59,992 bases of DNA from Tetragenococcus muriaticus DSM 15685 (GTDB lineage: Bacteria > Bacillota > Bacilli > Lactobacillales > Enterococcaceae): the NCBI RefSeq assembly GCF_000423785.1, contig NZ_AUIQ01000005.1, positions 1 through 59,992 on the forward strand. The letters run 5' to 3'. Both the position numbers and the translations under genes were made by a program. A model generated the notes under the pieces. It had not been told where the DNA came from, made no database searches, and was given only the letters and a program-made list of their open reading frames with translations. Of this stretch, positions 51,887 through 59,992 are shown piece after piece; the stretch's first letter is position 1; every line of letters begins with the position of its first letter.

Positions 51887-52672
51887 ATGGCACAATTAGC
51901 GACAAAGCATCTTTCGTGCGGGTATGAAAAAAAGAATGTTTTAAATAACTTAACACTTGAAATTCCTGAGAATAAAATCACAAGTTTGATCGGTCCAAAC
52001 GGTAGCGGAAAAACAACGTTACTAAAGACTTTAGCACGAATGTTATCACCTAAAAGTGGAAGCGTTCAATTAAATGGTAAAGATATTCATCACTTAAATA
52101 CAAAATATGTAGCGCAAAAAATCGCTGTTTTAGCGCAAAAAAATAATCAAGTGGAAGGGTTAAATGTCGAAGAAATTGTTAGCTATGGACGCTTCCCATA
52201 TCAAAAGGGATTTGCTAGCTTACAAAAGGAAGATTATAAATGGGTTCAGTGGGCTTTGGAAGTTACTGGATTGCTAGATTTAAAACAACGAAACCTGCAC
52301 TCTTTATCGGGTGGACAGCAGCAACGTGTATGGCTTGCCATGGCGTTGGCACAAGATACTGAAATTTTACTTTTAGATGAACCTATTTCTTTTTTAGATC
52401 CAGCTCATCAATTAGAAATTCTTTATCTATTAGAAGAAATTAACCGACAAGGAAAAACGATTTTAATGACAATTCATGATCTAAATCATGCGGCTCAATT
52501 TTCTGACTATATTTTGGGAATAAAACAAAGTGAACCTTTATTAATGGGAACACCTGAAGAAGTATTTACTCCTAAACATCTTTTTGAATTATTCGATATT
52601 CAGCCAGAAGTTATCTTTTCGGAAAAAAACCATAAGCCCGTCATTATTTCTTATGATTTAGCGAGGAATTGA
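51887..52672 (+). CDS. Ferric-siderophore ABC importer, ATPase
   Basis: The 262-residue FecE/FepC-type ATPase has Walker A GPNGSGKTT near residue 37, the signature LSGGQQQRVWLAMAL near 140, Walker B ILLLDEP near 160 and the switch His in TIHDLNHA near 195. ATG at 51887 follows AAAGGAATA; an earlier in-frame start at 51851 overlaps the Fur box. It powers the two permeases that follow with overlapping genes. Confidence 0.95.
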   Translation: MAQLATKHLSCGYEKKNVLNNLTLEIPENKITSLIGPNGSGKTTLLKTLARMLSPKSGSVQLNGKDIHHLNTKYVAQKIAVLAQKNNQVEGLNVEEIVSYGRFPYQKGFASLQKEDYKWVQWALEVTGLLDLKQRNLHSLSGGQQQRVWLAMALAQDTEILLLDEPISFLDPAHQLEILYLLEEINRQGKTILMTIHDLNHAAQFSDYILGIKQSEPLLMGTPEEVFTPKHLFELFDIQPEVIFSEKNHKPVIISYDLARN

Positions 52673-52674
52673 GT

Positions 52675-53652
52675 ATGAAGAAAAAAATATTTTTTCTTTT
52701 TATCGTTGTTTTATTAGTATTAGCTTCTGTCAGTTCATTAAGGTATGGGGCTAGTGATAATTCTTGGCGCGAAATTTATCATGCATTACTGCAATTGGGT
52801 GGGAACAATCAAACTCAGCAATTGATTTATTATTTACGTCTGCCACGAACAATTGCAAGCTTATTTATCGGTGCTGCTTTTGCTGTTTCAGGGGCATTAA
52901 TGCAAGGAATTACGCATAACCCGCTAGCCGACTCTGGACTTTTGGGCATTAACGCAGGTGCTGGGTTAGGTCTGGCTTTAGTTTTTGCTTTTACAAACCC
53001 CACGCCAGCGATGACGATGTTTGCTTCATTTACTGGAGCAGCAATAGCATTAGCTATTATTTATATTGCTTCTAGTCGCATAATTTTTGTTCGTTCTTCT
53101 ATACATATGGTGTTATTAGGAGCCGCTATTGGGTCTTTTTTTACCGCTTTGAGCCAAAGTATTCGTCTGTTGTTTAATCTTAATCAGGAGATCACCTTTT
53201 GGTTTGTGGGTGGTAGCGCCAATGTTACTTGGCCGCAGATTCAAATCGCTGTTCCAGTGATGACTTTAGGTATTATGGGGGCTTGGTTATTGCGTAATCA
53301 AATAACTTTATTGAGTATAGGCGATGAAGCTGCTATTTCTTTGGGGAAAAATCCCCAACGGATTCGTCAGCTGAGTATGTTTTGTGTCTTACTTCTGGCA
53401 GGAACAGCAGTTTCTTTAGTAGGAGCGATTAGTTTCTTGGGTTTGATTATTCCACATATTGTGCGTTTTTTTGTAGGACATGATTATCGTTGGGTGATTC
53501 CAGCTACTGTTTTATTTGGGGCTTTCTTTTTTGTTGTTGCAGACGTGCTCTCTCGTTTGATTGCTCCCCCTTTAGAAACTCCAGTGGGTGTTATTGTCAC
53601 TTTAATAGGTGTTCCGTTGCTTTTATTACAAATTAGAAGGGGGAATATATGA
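52675..53652 (+). CDS. Ferric-siderophore ABC importer, FecCD permease 1
   Basis: The 325-residue membrane subunit has about ten helices and family motifs RLPRTIASLFIGAAFAVSGA near residue 58, NPLADSGLLGINAGAG near 85 and GAISFLGLIIPHIVRF near 245, which holds the coupling region for the ATPase. ATG at 52675 is two bases beyond the ATPase stop, behind GAGGAATTG. It pairs with the next permease to form the channel. Confidence 0.93.
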   Translation: MKKKIFFLFIVVLLVLASVSSLRYGASDNSWREIYHALLQLGGNNQTQQLIYYLRLPRTIASLFIGAAFAVSGALMQGITHNPLADSGLLGINAGAGLGLALVFAFTNPTPAMTMFASFTGAAIALAIIYIASSRIIFVRSSIHMVLLGAAIGSFFTALSQSIRLLFNLNQEITFWFVGGSANVTWPQIQIAVPVMTLGIMGAWLLRNQITLLSIGDEAAISLGKNPQRIRQLSMFCVLLLAGTAVSLVGAISFLGLIIPHIVRFFVGHDYRWVIPATVLFGAFFFVVADVLSRLIAPPLETPVGVIVTLIGVPLLLLQIRRGNI

Positions 53653-54650
53653 GAACAAAGGTGTGGGCATTACTTATTTTTTTCCTTATTGCGGGTATGG
53701 TACTAAGCTTAACAATAGGAGCAAATTCTTTATCAATAGAAGAAATCGGAACAATTATTATTGGAAGAGGCTCGCCGACTCAACAGTTACTTGTCTTTCA
53801 TTTCCGCTTTCCTCGTACGTTGATTGCTATTTTGGCTGGTACTGGTTTAGCTATTTCAGGCTATTTGTTTCAAGCAGTTACGCATAACGATCTGGCCGAA
53901 CCAGGTATTTTAGGGATTAACGCTGGCGCTGGTTTGACGGTTTTACTTTACCTTGGTTTTTTTACAACAGAATCCTCCAATAGCTTATTACCATTCATCG
54001 CTTCTAGCGGGAGCTTTTTAGCAGCTTTTTTGGTTTATTTTTGTGGAAAACACGAGCAAAAATTTGTCCCCAACCGACTATTACTATCTGGAGTGGCAGT
54101 TAACGCAGGTCTTTCGGCATTGACACTAATTAGTACGGTTAACGTATCCCAAGATAGTTATCGCTTCGTGACCACTTGGCTATCTGGGACTATTTGGGGC
54201 ACGACTTGGCAACATGTCCTTATGATTTTACCTTTTTTATGCTTTTTCCTTCCACTTGTTTTATGGCAAGGAAAAAGTTTAGAAGTTATGTCACTTGGCG
54301 ATGAAGAAGCGATCAGTTTAGGCTTGCCGCTTAAAAAAGTACAACTTTTTTTCTTAATAATCGCTATTATTTTAGCTGCAATAAGCGTAGCGGTGGTTGG
54401 GAGTATTAGTTTTCTTGGCTTGATTGCTCCACATTTAGCGAAAAATATTATTCATCGGCAAAAGAGTCAATCGTTGCTCATGGCCGCTTTTTTTGGTGCT
54501 TTACTTTTATTATATAGTGATATTTTAGGACGCGTGATCTTAAGTAATGGAGAAATGGCAGCAGGAATTATTGTAGCGATTGTGGGAGCCCCCTATTTTA
54601 TTTTCCGTCTGTTAAAAACAAATCAGGGGCTTTCAAATAACGTAAAATAA
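53649..54650 (+). CDS. Ferric-siderophore ABC importer, FecCD permease 2
   Basis: The 333-residue membrane subunit has the same family layout: FRFPRTLIAILAGTGLAISG near residue 50, NDLAEPGILGINAGAG near 80 and GSISFLGLIAPHLAKN near 255. Its ATG overlaps the stop of permease 1 by four bases (ATGA), the mark of coupled translation. It ends the iron operon at a terminator shared with the convergent exporter gene. Confidence 0.93.
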   Translation: MRTKVWALLIFFLIAGMVLSLTIGANSLSIEEIGTIIIGRGSPTQQLLVFHFRFPRTLIAILAGTGLAISGYLFQAVTHNDLAEPGILGINAGAGLTVLLYLGFFTTESSNSLLPFIASSGSFLAAFLVYFCGKHEQKFVPNRLLLSGVAVNAGLSALTLISTVNVSQDSYRFVTTWLSGTIWGTTWQHVLMILPFLCFFLPLVLWQGKSLEVMSLGDEEAISLGLPLKKVQLFFLIIAIILAAISVAVVGSISFLGLIAPHLAKNIIHRQKSQSLLMAAFFGALLLLYSDILGRVILSNGEMAAGIIVAIVGAPYFIFRLLKTNQGLSNNVK

Positions 54651-54690
54651 AAAGCGATGCCTTATGAAATTTCATAAAGCATCGCTTATA
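54650..54690. terminator. Bidirectional terminator between the iron operon and the exporter gene
   Basis: AAAAGCGATGCCTTATGAAA pairs with TTTCATAAAGCATCGCTT, one mismatch or bulge aside; it sits between the stops of two convergent genes. Confidence 0.8.
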
Positions 54691-56052
54691 TTATTTACGT
54701 GTTCGGAAATGGCGTAAGCAAGCAATCATAATAAGAATAAGTAAAACGAGCAAAATAACCATCGCAACTTGTGAACCCAAAGTGGTCCCTGTTAAGTAAT
54801 TATCGCTGCTTTCTTGAAAAAGGTTGATTACGCTAGCTACAATTGCGGTAGCTGCTGCCCCAGAAAATTGTTGTAAAGTGTTAAAAAGCGTGTTTCCATC
54901 GCCGTATTCTTCTTGAGACAAAAGATTCATCCCGCTTGTCATCATGTTACTATAGGAAAAACCAATACCAAACATATAAAAAACATGTCCTGCGACTAAA
55001 CTAAGTAAATAAGGCTGATTTAATAAAATGGTTAATGCTAGCCAACCAATGGCTGCCAAGGTTAGTCCTAATAAGATAGGCCTTTTAGCGCCATATTTGT
55101 CTAATACTCGACCTGAAATCGGCGCAAGAATCGCACCAATCGCAGCTCCTGGTAGCATAAGCAGCCCAGCTACAAATGCATTTTGGCCGGCGACAATTTG
55201 TACAAAGTTAGGTAATATAAATGAAATCCCTAAAAGTAAAAATTGACAAACGAGAAAACCACATAAAAATAGGACGAAAACCTTGTTTTTGAGTACGCCA
55301 ATATTGACTAAAGGTTCTTTTGCTTTAGCAGCTTGGTGTAAGAAGATAAATAAACCAATAATACCGATGAGTAATGGAAGAAGACTTTTAAGTGTTCCTA
55401 TTTGATTTAAAAATACTAACAAGCCGCTAAATAACAATCCAATACCCAAAAGTCCAATGATATCAAGCGCACTGCTTTTTGCTATTTTTATGGAAGGAAT
55501 AGCATACAATCCAAGCGCCAGAGAAAGACATAAAATAGGAATTAAAAATAAAAAGATATAATGCCAAGAAAGGATTGATGTCAACATGCCTCCATAAGTT
55601 GGACCAATCGCAGGTGCAATGGACGTGGTAAGTGTGCCAAGTCCCATCATACCGCCCCGTTTTGCCAATGGGGTAAAAGTTAAAATAATATGAAACATCA
55701 AAGGCAAAGCGATTCCTGTACTAATACCTTGTAAGAAACGTCCCAAAAGTAATATGAAAAATGTGGGAGAAATAAAATCAATAATAAGTCCACCGATGAA
55801 AAAAAGATTGGCAATGATAAATAAACTGCGGATAGAAAAATTTTTTATTAAATAGTTCGAAAAAGGAACCATAATTGAAATAACTAATAAATAGATAGTC
55901 GTTACCCATTGAACGGTTGAAGTAGAAATATGAAATTCTGTAATAAGAGTAGGAAAAGTCACGTTCATCGCTGTTTCAATTAATACTCCAGAAAATGACA
56001 TAATTCCTGCGGCTAAAACAGCCGGTAAGAGATGAAGTTTGGTTTTTTCCAT
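54691..56052 (-). CDS. DHA2-type drug exporter (EmrB/QacA family MFS)
   Basis: The 453-residue, 14-helix transporter carries the DHA2 antiporter signature in helix 5 (TTSIAPAIGPTYGGML near residue 143) and the helix-4 loop GRFLQGISTGIALPL near 103. It would expel lipophilic compounds or antibiotics using the proton gradient; the exact substrate is unknown. The ATG follows AAAGGAGGA. It lies downstream of the PgpA-like gene but beyond a terminator, so it is a separate unit. Confidence 0.85.
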   Translation of the reverse strand: MEKTKLHLLPAVLAAGIMSFSGVLIETAMNVTFPTLITEFHISTSTVQWVTTIYLLVISIMVPFSNYLIKNFSIRSLFIIANLFFIGGLIIDFISPTFFILLLGRFLQGISTGIALPLMFHIILTFTPLAKRGGMMGLGTLTTSIAPAIGPTYGGMLTSILSWHYIFLFLIPILCLSLALGLYAIPSIKIAKSSALDIIGLLGIGLLFSGLLVFLNQIGTLKSLLPLLIGIIGLFIFLHQAAKAKEPLVNIGVLKNKVFVLFLCGFLVCQFLLLGISFILPNFVQIVAGQNAFVAGLLMLPGAAIGAILAPISGRVLDKYGAKRPILLGLTLAAIGWLALTILLNQPYLLSLVAGHVFYMFGIGFSYSNMMTSGMNLLSQEEYGDGNTLFNTLQQFSGAAATAIVASVINLFQESSDNYLTGTTLGSQVAMVILLVLLILIMIACLRHFRTRK

Positions 56053-56080
56053 TATTGTCCTCCTTTAATAAACTTCATTA

Positions 56081-56122
56081 AAAAAGAGACTGCTTCTAAA
56101 TCAATAGAAACCGCCTCTTTTT
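56081..56122 (-). terminator. Terminator after the PgpA-like gene
   Basis: On the minus strand AAAAAGAGGCGGTTTCT and AGAAGCAGTCTCTTTTTT form an imperfect long hairpin ending in a T-run. Confidence 0.7.
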
Positions 56123-56208
56123 CGACACATATTTATAACGTGTTATCTGTACGATTCATTCATAAAAATATTGTAGAATGCTTTTTTTAATTGGTCAAGT
56201 CCAACTTT

Positions 56209-56718
56209 TTAACCTGTTAGACCATCTGCTTTATCTGGATATTGATGAGCTAGACGACTAGCACCAGAAGCAGCAATCGCTCCAACGATATCATCTAAAA
56301 AGGTATGAACGCGTGGTCCATTATGATCGTTTAACATTTGTAAAATCCCTGGTTTAACTTTATCAATATAGCCGTAATTGGTAAAACCAATAGACCCATA
56401 GACATTGATAATGGATAAAGCTAATATTTCATCGATCCCATAGAGTCCTTCATCTTTAGCGACAATATCTTGTAACGGTTGAAGAAGTTGGTCTTCTTCT
56501 GCTAGGACATCTAATTGAATACCAGTTAAAATGGTGTTGTGAACTTCTCTTTTTGATAGGACGGAATCAACGCTTTCGATACAGTCCTCTAAAGTTAATC
56601 CTGGAATGTAATCCTTTTGTAAATACATGACGAGTTTAGCAATATCTACGACAGAAACTCCCCGTTCTTTTAATAATCCGCGTGCTTTTTCTTCTAACGT
56701 TTTTGTTTCTAATACCAA
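56209..56718 (-). CDS. Phosphatidylglycerophosphatase A-like protein (YutG type)
   Basis: The 169-residue protein is a soluble PgpA relative like Bacillus YutG. Helical blocks seen are LLKERGVSVVDIAKLV near residue 15, the DEGLYGIDEILALSI stretch near 89 and the C-terminal FLDDIVGAIAASGASRL with its acidic site near 140. The family dephosphorylates phosphatidylglycerophosphate or a related lipid phosphate in the membrane lipid route. It follows the reductase gene by 20 bases and shares its message. Confidence 0.8.
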   Translation of the reverse strand: MVLETKTLEEKARGLLKERGVSVVDIAKLVMYLQKDYIPGLTLEDCIESVDSVLSKREVHNTILTGIQLDVLAEEDQLLQPLQDIVAKDEGLYGIDEILALSIINVYGSIGFTNYGYIDKVKPGILQMLNDHNGPRVHTFLDDIVGAIAASGASRLAHQYPDKADGLTG

Positions 56719-56738
56719 ATTTGAACCTCCCTAGTTAA

Positions 56739-57719
56739 TTACGTTTGTTGAAAGAGACTAGTTGAATGCATAGGTTGTGTTCGATTTTTTGGATCAATAT
56801 AATGAAGGGCGTTATTTACCGCAGTAGGTGCTTCTCCAAAACCTGTAGCAATAAGATCAACTTTGCCGTTATACTGGGTAATATCACCACAACAATAGAC
56901 CCCATCTTTTGAACTTTTCATATCAGATTGCACAAAGATACCTTGTCGACTACTATTAATTTGCCAGTCTTTTAAATTTAAATTGGTGGTAAAGCCATAA
57001 TTTACAATAAGATAGTCCACATTTAAATCGGCTGTTTCTTCACTTTTGGCAACTTGCAAATGCAAAGATTCTAAACTTTGATCTCCTGAGACGCCTCGAA
57101 TCATATAAGGCGTTAAGATTTGGACAGAAGAATTTTTCAATTGTTCGATGCTGTGTTCATGTGCCCGAAAATTGGATCGCCGGTGAATTAAAGAGACTTC
57201 TTTTGCAATTGGTTCTAACATTAACGCCCAATCGACGGCTGAATCTCCACCTCCAGCTACCGCAACTTTCTTTCCAGCGTACTTCATAAGGTCAGAAATA
57301 AAATAATCGATGCCGTTGTTTTCGAAAGCCTCTGCCTGCTCTAGGCGGAGTTTTCGAGGTTGAAACGAGCCATTCCCTAAAGCTAAAATCACAGCTTTTG
57401 AATAGTGAGTCTGTTGGTTTGTAATAATTTCAATAAGGTCATCTTGGTAATCAAGCTTTATAACTTCTTCTTCTAAACAATACCGATGATTAAACATAGT
57501 GAGCTGTTTTTCTAAATTTTGTGCCAATTCGTCTGCTTTAACTTTAGGAAAACCCGGAATATCATAAATATATTTTTCTGGATATAAAGTGGCTAATTGT
57601 CCACCTAATTGTGGTAAGGTATCAATGATTTTTGTTTTCGCGTTACGCATACCGGCATAAAAAGCAGCAAACATTCCCACAGGACCAGCACCTACAATTG
57701 TGATATCATATACATTCAT
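56739..57719 (-). CDS. Ferredoxin/flavodoxin-NADP+ reductase, YumC type
   Basis: The 326-residue FAD enzyme is thioredoxin-reductase-like but lacks the redox Cys-x-x-Cys. FAD motif VGAGPVGMFAAFYAG is at the N-terminus, PQLGGQLATLYPEK near residue 41, the NADPH motif VAGGGDSAVDWAL near 151 and the second FAD motif GVYCCGDI near 271. These mark type 2 ferredoxin-NADP reductase (YumC). It moves electrons between NADPH and ferredoxin or flavodoxin. First gene of a two-gene unit with the PgpA-like gene. Confidence 0.92.
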   Translation of the reverse strand: MNVYDITIVGAGPVGMFAAFYAGMRNAKTKIIDTLPQLGGQLATLYPEKYIYDIPGFPKVKADELAQNLEKQLTMFNHRYCLEEEVIKLDYQDDLIEIITNQQTHYSKAVILALGNGSFQPRKLRLEQAEAFENNGIDYFISDLMKYAGKKVAVAGGGDSAVDWALMLEPIAKEVSLIHRRSNFRAHEHSIEQLKNSSVQILTPYMIRGVSGDQSLESLHLQVAKSEETADLNVDYLIVNYGFTTNLNLKDWQINSSRQGIFVQSDMKSSKDGVYCCGDITQYNGKVDLIATGFGEAPTAVNNALHYIDPKNRTQPMHSTSLFQQT

Positions 57720-57855
57720 TTTGCGGCTCCTTCATCTAGACTTACTGGATTTTTTATCGCAGTTAAATCTATTATAACAAAGAAATGTGTGTATGGCATT
57801 TTTATTATAATCTGCTATGATAAAAAAATAAGAAAATTTTAGAGGAGGGAACGTT

Positions 57856-58443
57856 TTGTCTGAATTTCCACAATTGAATTTAAAAAATGAGCAAGGGACA
57901 CAAGCAGTGATCCAAACTAACTATGGGGCCATTAACTTGCAACTTTTTGACGAAAAAGCGCCTAAAACGGTGAAAAATTTTGTCGAATTAGCTAAACAAC
58001 AATATTATGATGAGGTCATTTTTCATCGTGTGATTCCCAATTTTATGATACAGGGCGGAGACCCTACAGGTACGGGGACTGGTGGGAAAAGCATCTATGG
58101 GGATACCTTTACGGATGAATTTAGCGCGGAATTATTTAACCTACGAGGAGCTTTGTCTATGGCAAATGCGGGCCCGGATACAAATGGTAGTCAATTTTTT
58201 ATTGTTACCAATCACAATTTACCAGTGAATATGCAAGCACAAATGCAAGAGGCTGGGTATCCTGATGAAATTATTACAGCATATACAAATGGCGGCGCGC
58301 CTTGGCTTGATTTTCGTCATACTGTTTTTGGACAGGTCATTGCTGGGTGGAACGTGTTAAATACAATCGAAAATGTTTCAACCACAGATCAAGATCAACC
58401 AGTAAATAATGTTGTTATTCATACGATTGACATAAAAGAATAA
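57856..58443 (+). CDS. Peptidyl-prolyl cis-trans isomerase, cyclophilin type
   Basis: The 195-residue cytoplasmic cyclophilin assists protein folding. The active-site Arg lies in IFHRVIPNFMIQGGDP near residue 54, then GTGTGGKSIYGD near 72, MANAGPDTNGSQFFI near 99-113 and FGQVIAGWNVL near 158. The start is TTG at 57856, six bases after AGAGGAGGGA; no ATG matches. A single gene with a terminator shared with the convergent lyase gene. Confidence 0.95.
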   Translation: MSEFPQLNLKNEQGTQAVIQTNYGAINLQLFDEKAPKTVKNFVELAKQQYYDEVIFHRVIPNFMIQGGDPTGTGTGGKSIYGDTFTDEFSAELFNLRGALSMANAGPDTNGSQFFIVTNHNLPVNMQAQMQEAGYPDEIITAYTNGGAPWLDFRHTVFGQVIAGWNVLNTIENVSTTDQDQPVNNVVIHTIDIKE

Positions 58444-58448
58444 AAATT

Positions 58449-58492
58449 AGACGTATAACCAACCCATCTTATGGTGAATGTTATACGTCTTT
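58449..58492. terminator. Bidirectional terminator
   Basis: AGACGTATAAC and GTTATACGTCT form an 11-bp stem, with Ts on the plus side and TAATTTTT on the minus side, between two convergent genes. Confidence 0.85.
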
Positions 58493-58500
58493 TAACTTCA

Positions 58501-59664
58501 TCATTGAAAAGCTTTTGCAATTCTTTGTAGTCCTTCTTTTAGTGTATCTCGTGGACAAGCAATATTAATACGCATATGTTGTGTGCCTTTTTCTCCATAG
58601 GAAATACCAGGGTTTAGTACTACTTTTGCTTCTTGTATGAGTTTATCTTCTAACTGTTTATCGGAGAGATGATAGGCAGAAAAATCAAGCCACATCAGAT
58701 AAGTCGCTTCTGGCTTGCGGACTTTTATATTCGGAAGTTCTTTTTGGAAAAAATTATATGCATAGTTAATATTTTCTTTTAAATATTCCAACAGTTCATC
58801 TAACCACTCTTTTCCTCCTTTATAAGCCGCTTGGGTTCCGATGATACCAAACGTATTGATATCATTTTGATGATTTTGTTTTTGAACTTTTTCAAACGCT
58901 TGTTTTAACTCAGAATTTTTAATAAAAACCATCGAATTTTTAATTCCTGCTAAGTTAAATGTTTTAGTTGCAGCTGTTAATACAATAGAAAAGTCCTTAA
59001 ATGAAGGATCAGCATTTTGAAAAGTTGTAAATGTTTCAGGTTGATAAACAATATCTTGATGGATTTCATCGCTGACGATGGTCACATGATATTTTTTACA
59101 AAGGTTACCAATATGTTGAAGTTCTTCTTTACTCCATACTCGGCCTCCTGGATTATGCGGATTACATAGGATAAAGAGTTTCACATTTTCTTCTTGAATC
59201 AAACGTTCCATTTCCGCAAAATTCATAACAAATTTATCATCAGTATATAATTGACTGCGAACAACCTTACGATGATTTTCTTTGACAACTTGAGCAAAAG
59301 GCGGATAAACAGGATCATGAATTAATACGGCGTCTCCTGGATTCGTATAAGCTTGCACACTTAAAGCAATACTAGGGACCACACCGCTATTTAGTAAGAT
59401 TTCTTCTTTTTTTACATCGAAGTGATGACGCTGTTTTTGCCAGGAAATAATGGCATCATATAAAGAATCTGGGGTAATTGTATAACCAAAAACACCTTGA
59501 TTTAAAAAATTTTGAAAAGCAGTTTGAACGGCTTCTGGTGCTTGAAAATCCATATCGGCGACCCACATTGGTAATAGACCTTTGCTATGATAGGTAGCTT
59601 CTAAGGTATCCCATTTAACACTGTGTGTTTGTCTACGGTCGATTATTTGATCAAATTGGTTCAT
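58501..59664 (-). CDS. PatB/MalY-type PLP C-S lyase (cystathionine beta-lyase)
   Basis: The 387-residue class I/II aminotransferase fold protein belongs to PatB/MalY. Seen are LPMWVADMDF near residue 28, GVFGYTI near 62, the CNPHNPGGRVW motif near 165, SDEIHQDIVY near 197 with the PLP-facing Asp, and the PLP Lys in TAATKTFNLAGIK near 232. It cleaves cystathionine or cysteine conjugates to pyruvate, ammonia and a thiol. ATG at 59664 follows GAGGAGGAAAA; an upstream in-frame start at 59748 has no site. Confidence 0.9.
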   Translation of the reverse strand: MNQFDQIIDRRQTHSVKWDTLEATYHSKGLLPMWVADMDFQAPEAVQTAFQNFLNQGVFGYTITPDSLYDAIISWQKQRHHFDVKKEEILLNSGVVPSIALSVQAYTNPGDAVLIHDPVYPPFAQVVKENHRKVVRSQLYTDDKFVMNFAEMERLIQEENVKLFILCNPHNPGGRVWSKEELQHIGNLCKKYHVTIVSDEIHQDIVYQPETFTTFQNADPSFKDFSIVLTAATKTFNLAGIKNSMVFIKNSELKQAFEKVQKQNHQNDINTFGIIGTQAAYKGGKEWLDELLEYLKENINYAYNFFQKELPNIKVRKPEATYLMWLDFSAYHLSDKQLEDKLIQEAKVVLNPGISYGEKGTQHMRINIACPRDTLKEGLQRIAKAFQ

Positions 59665-59764
59665 ACTTTTTCCTCCTCGTAAAATATATTTATAAGCATC
59701 ATCTCTGATGCAAACATTCTGGTTCTTTGAAAATAAAATAAATAACATTCATCAATAAAAGCTT

Positions 59765-59992
59765 TAAGCAACACAATGTTTCCCTTTTGTTAAAGCGAGC
59801 TTTGCTCGCCAAGGCAAGGAGCGGAGCTCCGCGCAGCTCGTGATTCTTGAACGAGCGGAGGGCGTTTGGGATCTTGTTTCGATATTGTGTGGTTCCTGAG
59901 ATATAATAGTCAGTGGAAAGGATCCACATGGGATTGTGCTATTTCCTCCTGTAGTTCTGTCTACGCGTTTAAGCATGCAACCCAGACCGTTG
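59765..59992 (-). other. GC-rich block of unknown nature at the right edge
   Basis: The stretch contrasts with the AT-rich neighbourhood and carries short palindromes (GCGAGCTTTGCTCGC near 59789-59804, GCGGAGCTCCGC near 59820-59833) and AGGAGGAAATAGCACAATCC on the minus strand. Two overlapping short minus-strand frames give no family I recognise. It may be the edge of a mobile element whose main part lies to the right, but this is not shown. Confidence 0.35.

Noticed and set aside
51727-51981. 84-codon minus-strand frame
   Set aside because: It lies over the Fur boxes and the start of the ATPase gene and has no site of its own.
59699-59976. Two overlapping minus-strand frames of 70-76 codons at the right edge
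   Set aside because: They overlap each other in different frames over a palindromic GC-rich block and resemble no family that I know.
1-59992. CRISPR arrays, tRNA or rRNA genes
   Set aside because: I saw no regular spaced repeats, no tRNA cloverleaf ending in CCA-type acceptor and no rRNA sequence; none is reported.

Overview
The window is low-GC Firmicutes DNA, most likely from Enterococcaceae (Enterococcus, Tetragenococcus or a close relative). I infer this from strong AGGAGG-type ribosome sites used with many TTG and GTG starts, PTS and PRD sugar systems, Rex, CcpA and Fur-like operator sequences, an IS256-family element, a T-box leader and a ComK-family protein. The species cannot be fixed from sequence reading alone.

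Layout. 1-600 (minus strand): the 5' end of a group IIC-type intron sits directly behind the intrinsic terminator of a T-box riboswitch. 672-3275: a NERD-domain protein and a complete IS256-family insertion sequence that carries a strongly folded 120-nt block after its transposase. 3307-15980: a ureide (allantoate) fermentation cluster. PucR and an alpha/beta hydrolase face a divergent operon with a fused FdrA-DUF1116 protein, AllH, an MFS carrier and carbamate kinase; AllC, AllD and a PucG-like aminotransferase follow. The two forward transcription units start from near-copies of one promoter/operator, and the second copy still carries a 31-codon stub of a second pucR. 16163-19125: deoC-deoB-deoR with a DeoR-like operator. 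19204-23808: an SGNH hydrolase, an EIIC-like membrane protein, a cupin, galU and two copies of a csRNA-like small RNA. 23810-30683: a ComK-like protein, Rex-controlled adhE, then a decaying gluconate/KDPG locus (kdgA remnant, GntP, GntR). 30751-36574: an acyltransferase, then RpiR/GH4/PTS for alpha-glucosides, and nanE. 36675-38642: a P1B-type ATPase behind a Fur-like box. 38699-43424: a PRD regulator, two HAD phosphatases and an NAD-type 6-phosphogluconate dehydrogenase. 43452-48531: an NCS2 permease and a UbiD/UbiX/LpdD hydroxyarylate decarboxylase set with a LysR regulator. 48797-50426: a ROK kinase and an allulose-6-phosphate epimerase-like protein. 50448-50722: a two-unit tandem repeat. 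50752-54690: a Fur-controlled ferric-siderophore ABC importer. 54691-59664: a DHA2 exporter and housekeeping genes (PgpA-like, ferredoxin-NADP reductase, cyclophilin, PatB-type lyase).

How the genes fit. In the ureide cluster AllC opens allantoate, AllD or PucG leads to oxalurate, the AllF/G/H activities would give oxamate plus carbamoyl phosphate, and carbamate kinase would draw ATP from it. No allantoinase, ureidoglycolate lyase or AllE is present, so the cell would need to import allantoate or a later intermediate, or keep those genes elsewhere. Iron genes at 51-54 kb and the ATPase at 37 kb share nearly the same Fur-type palindrome, which suggests one iron regulon covering uptake and efflux.
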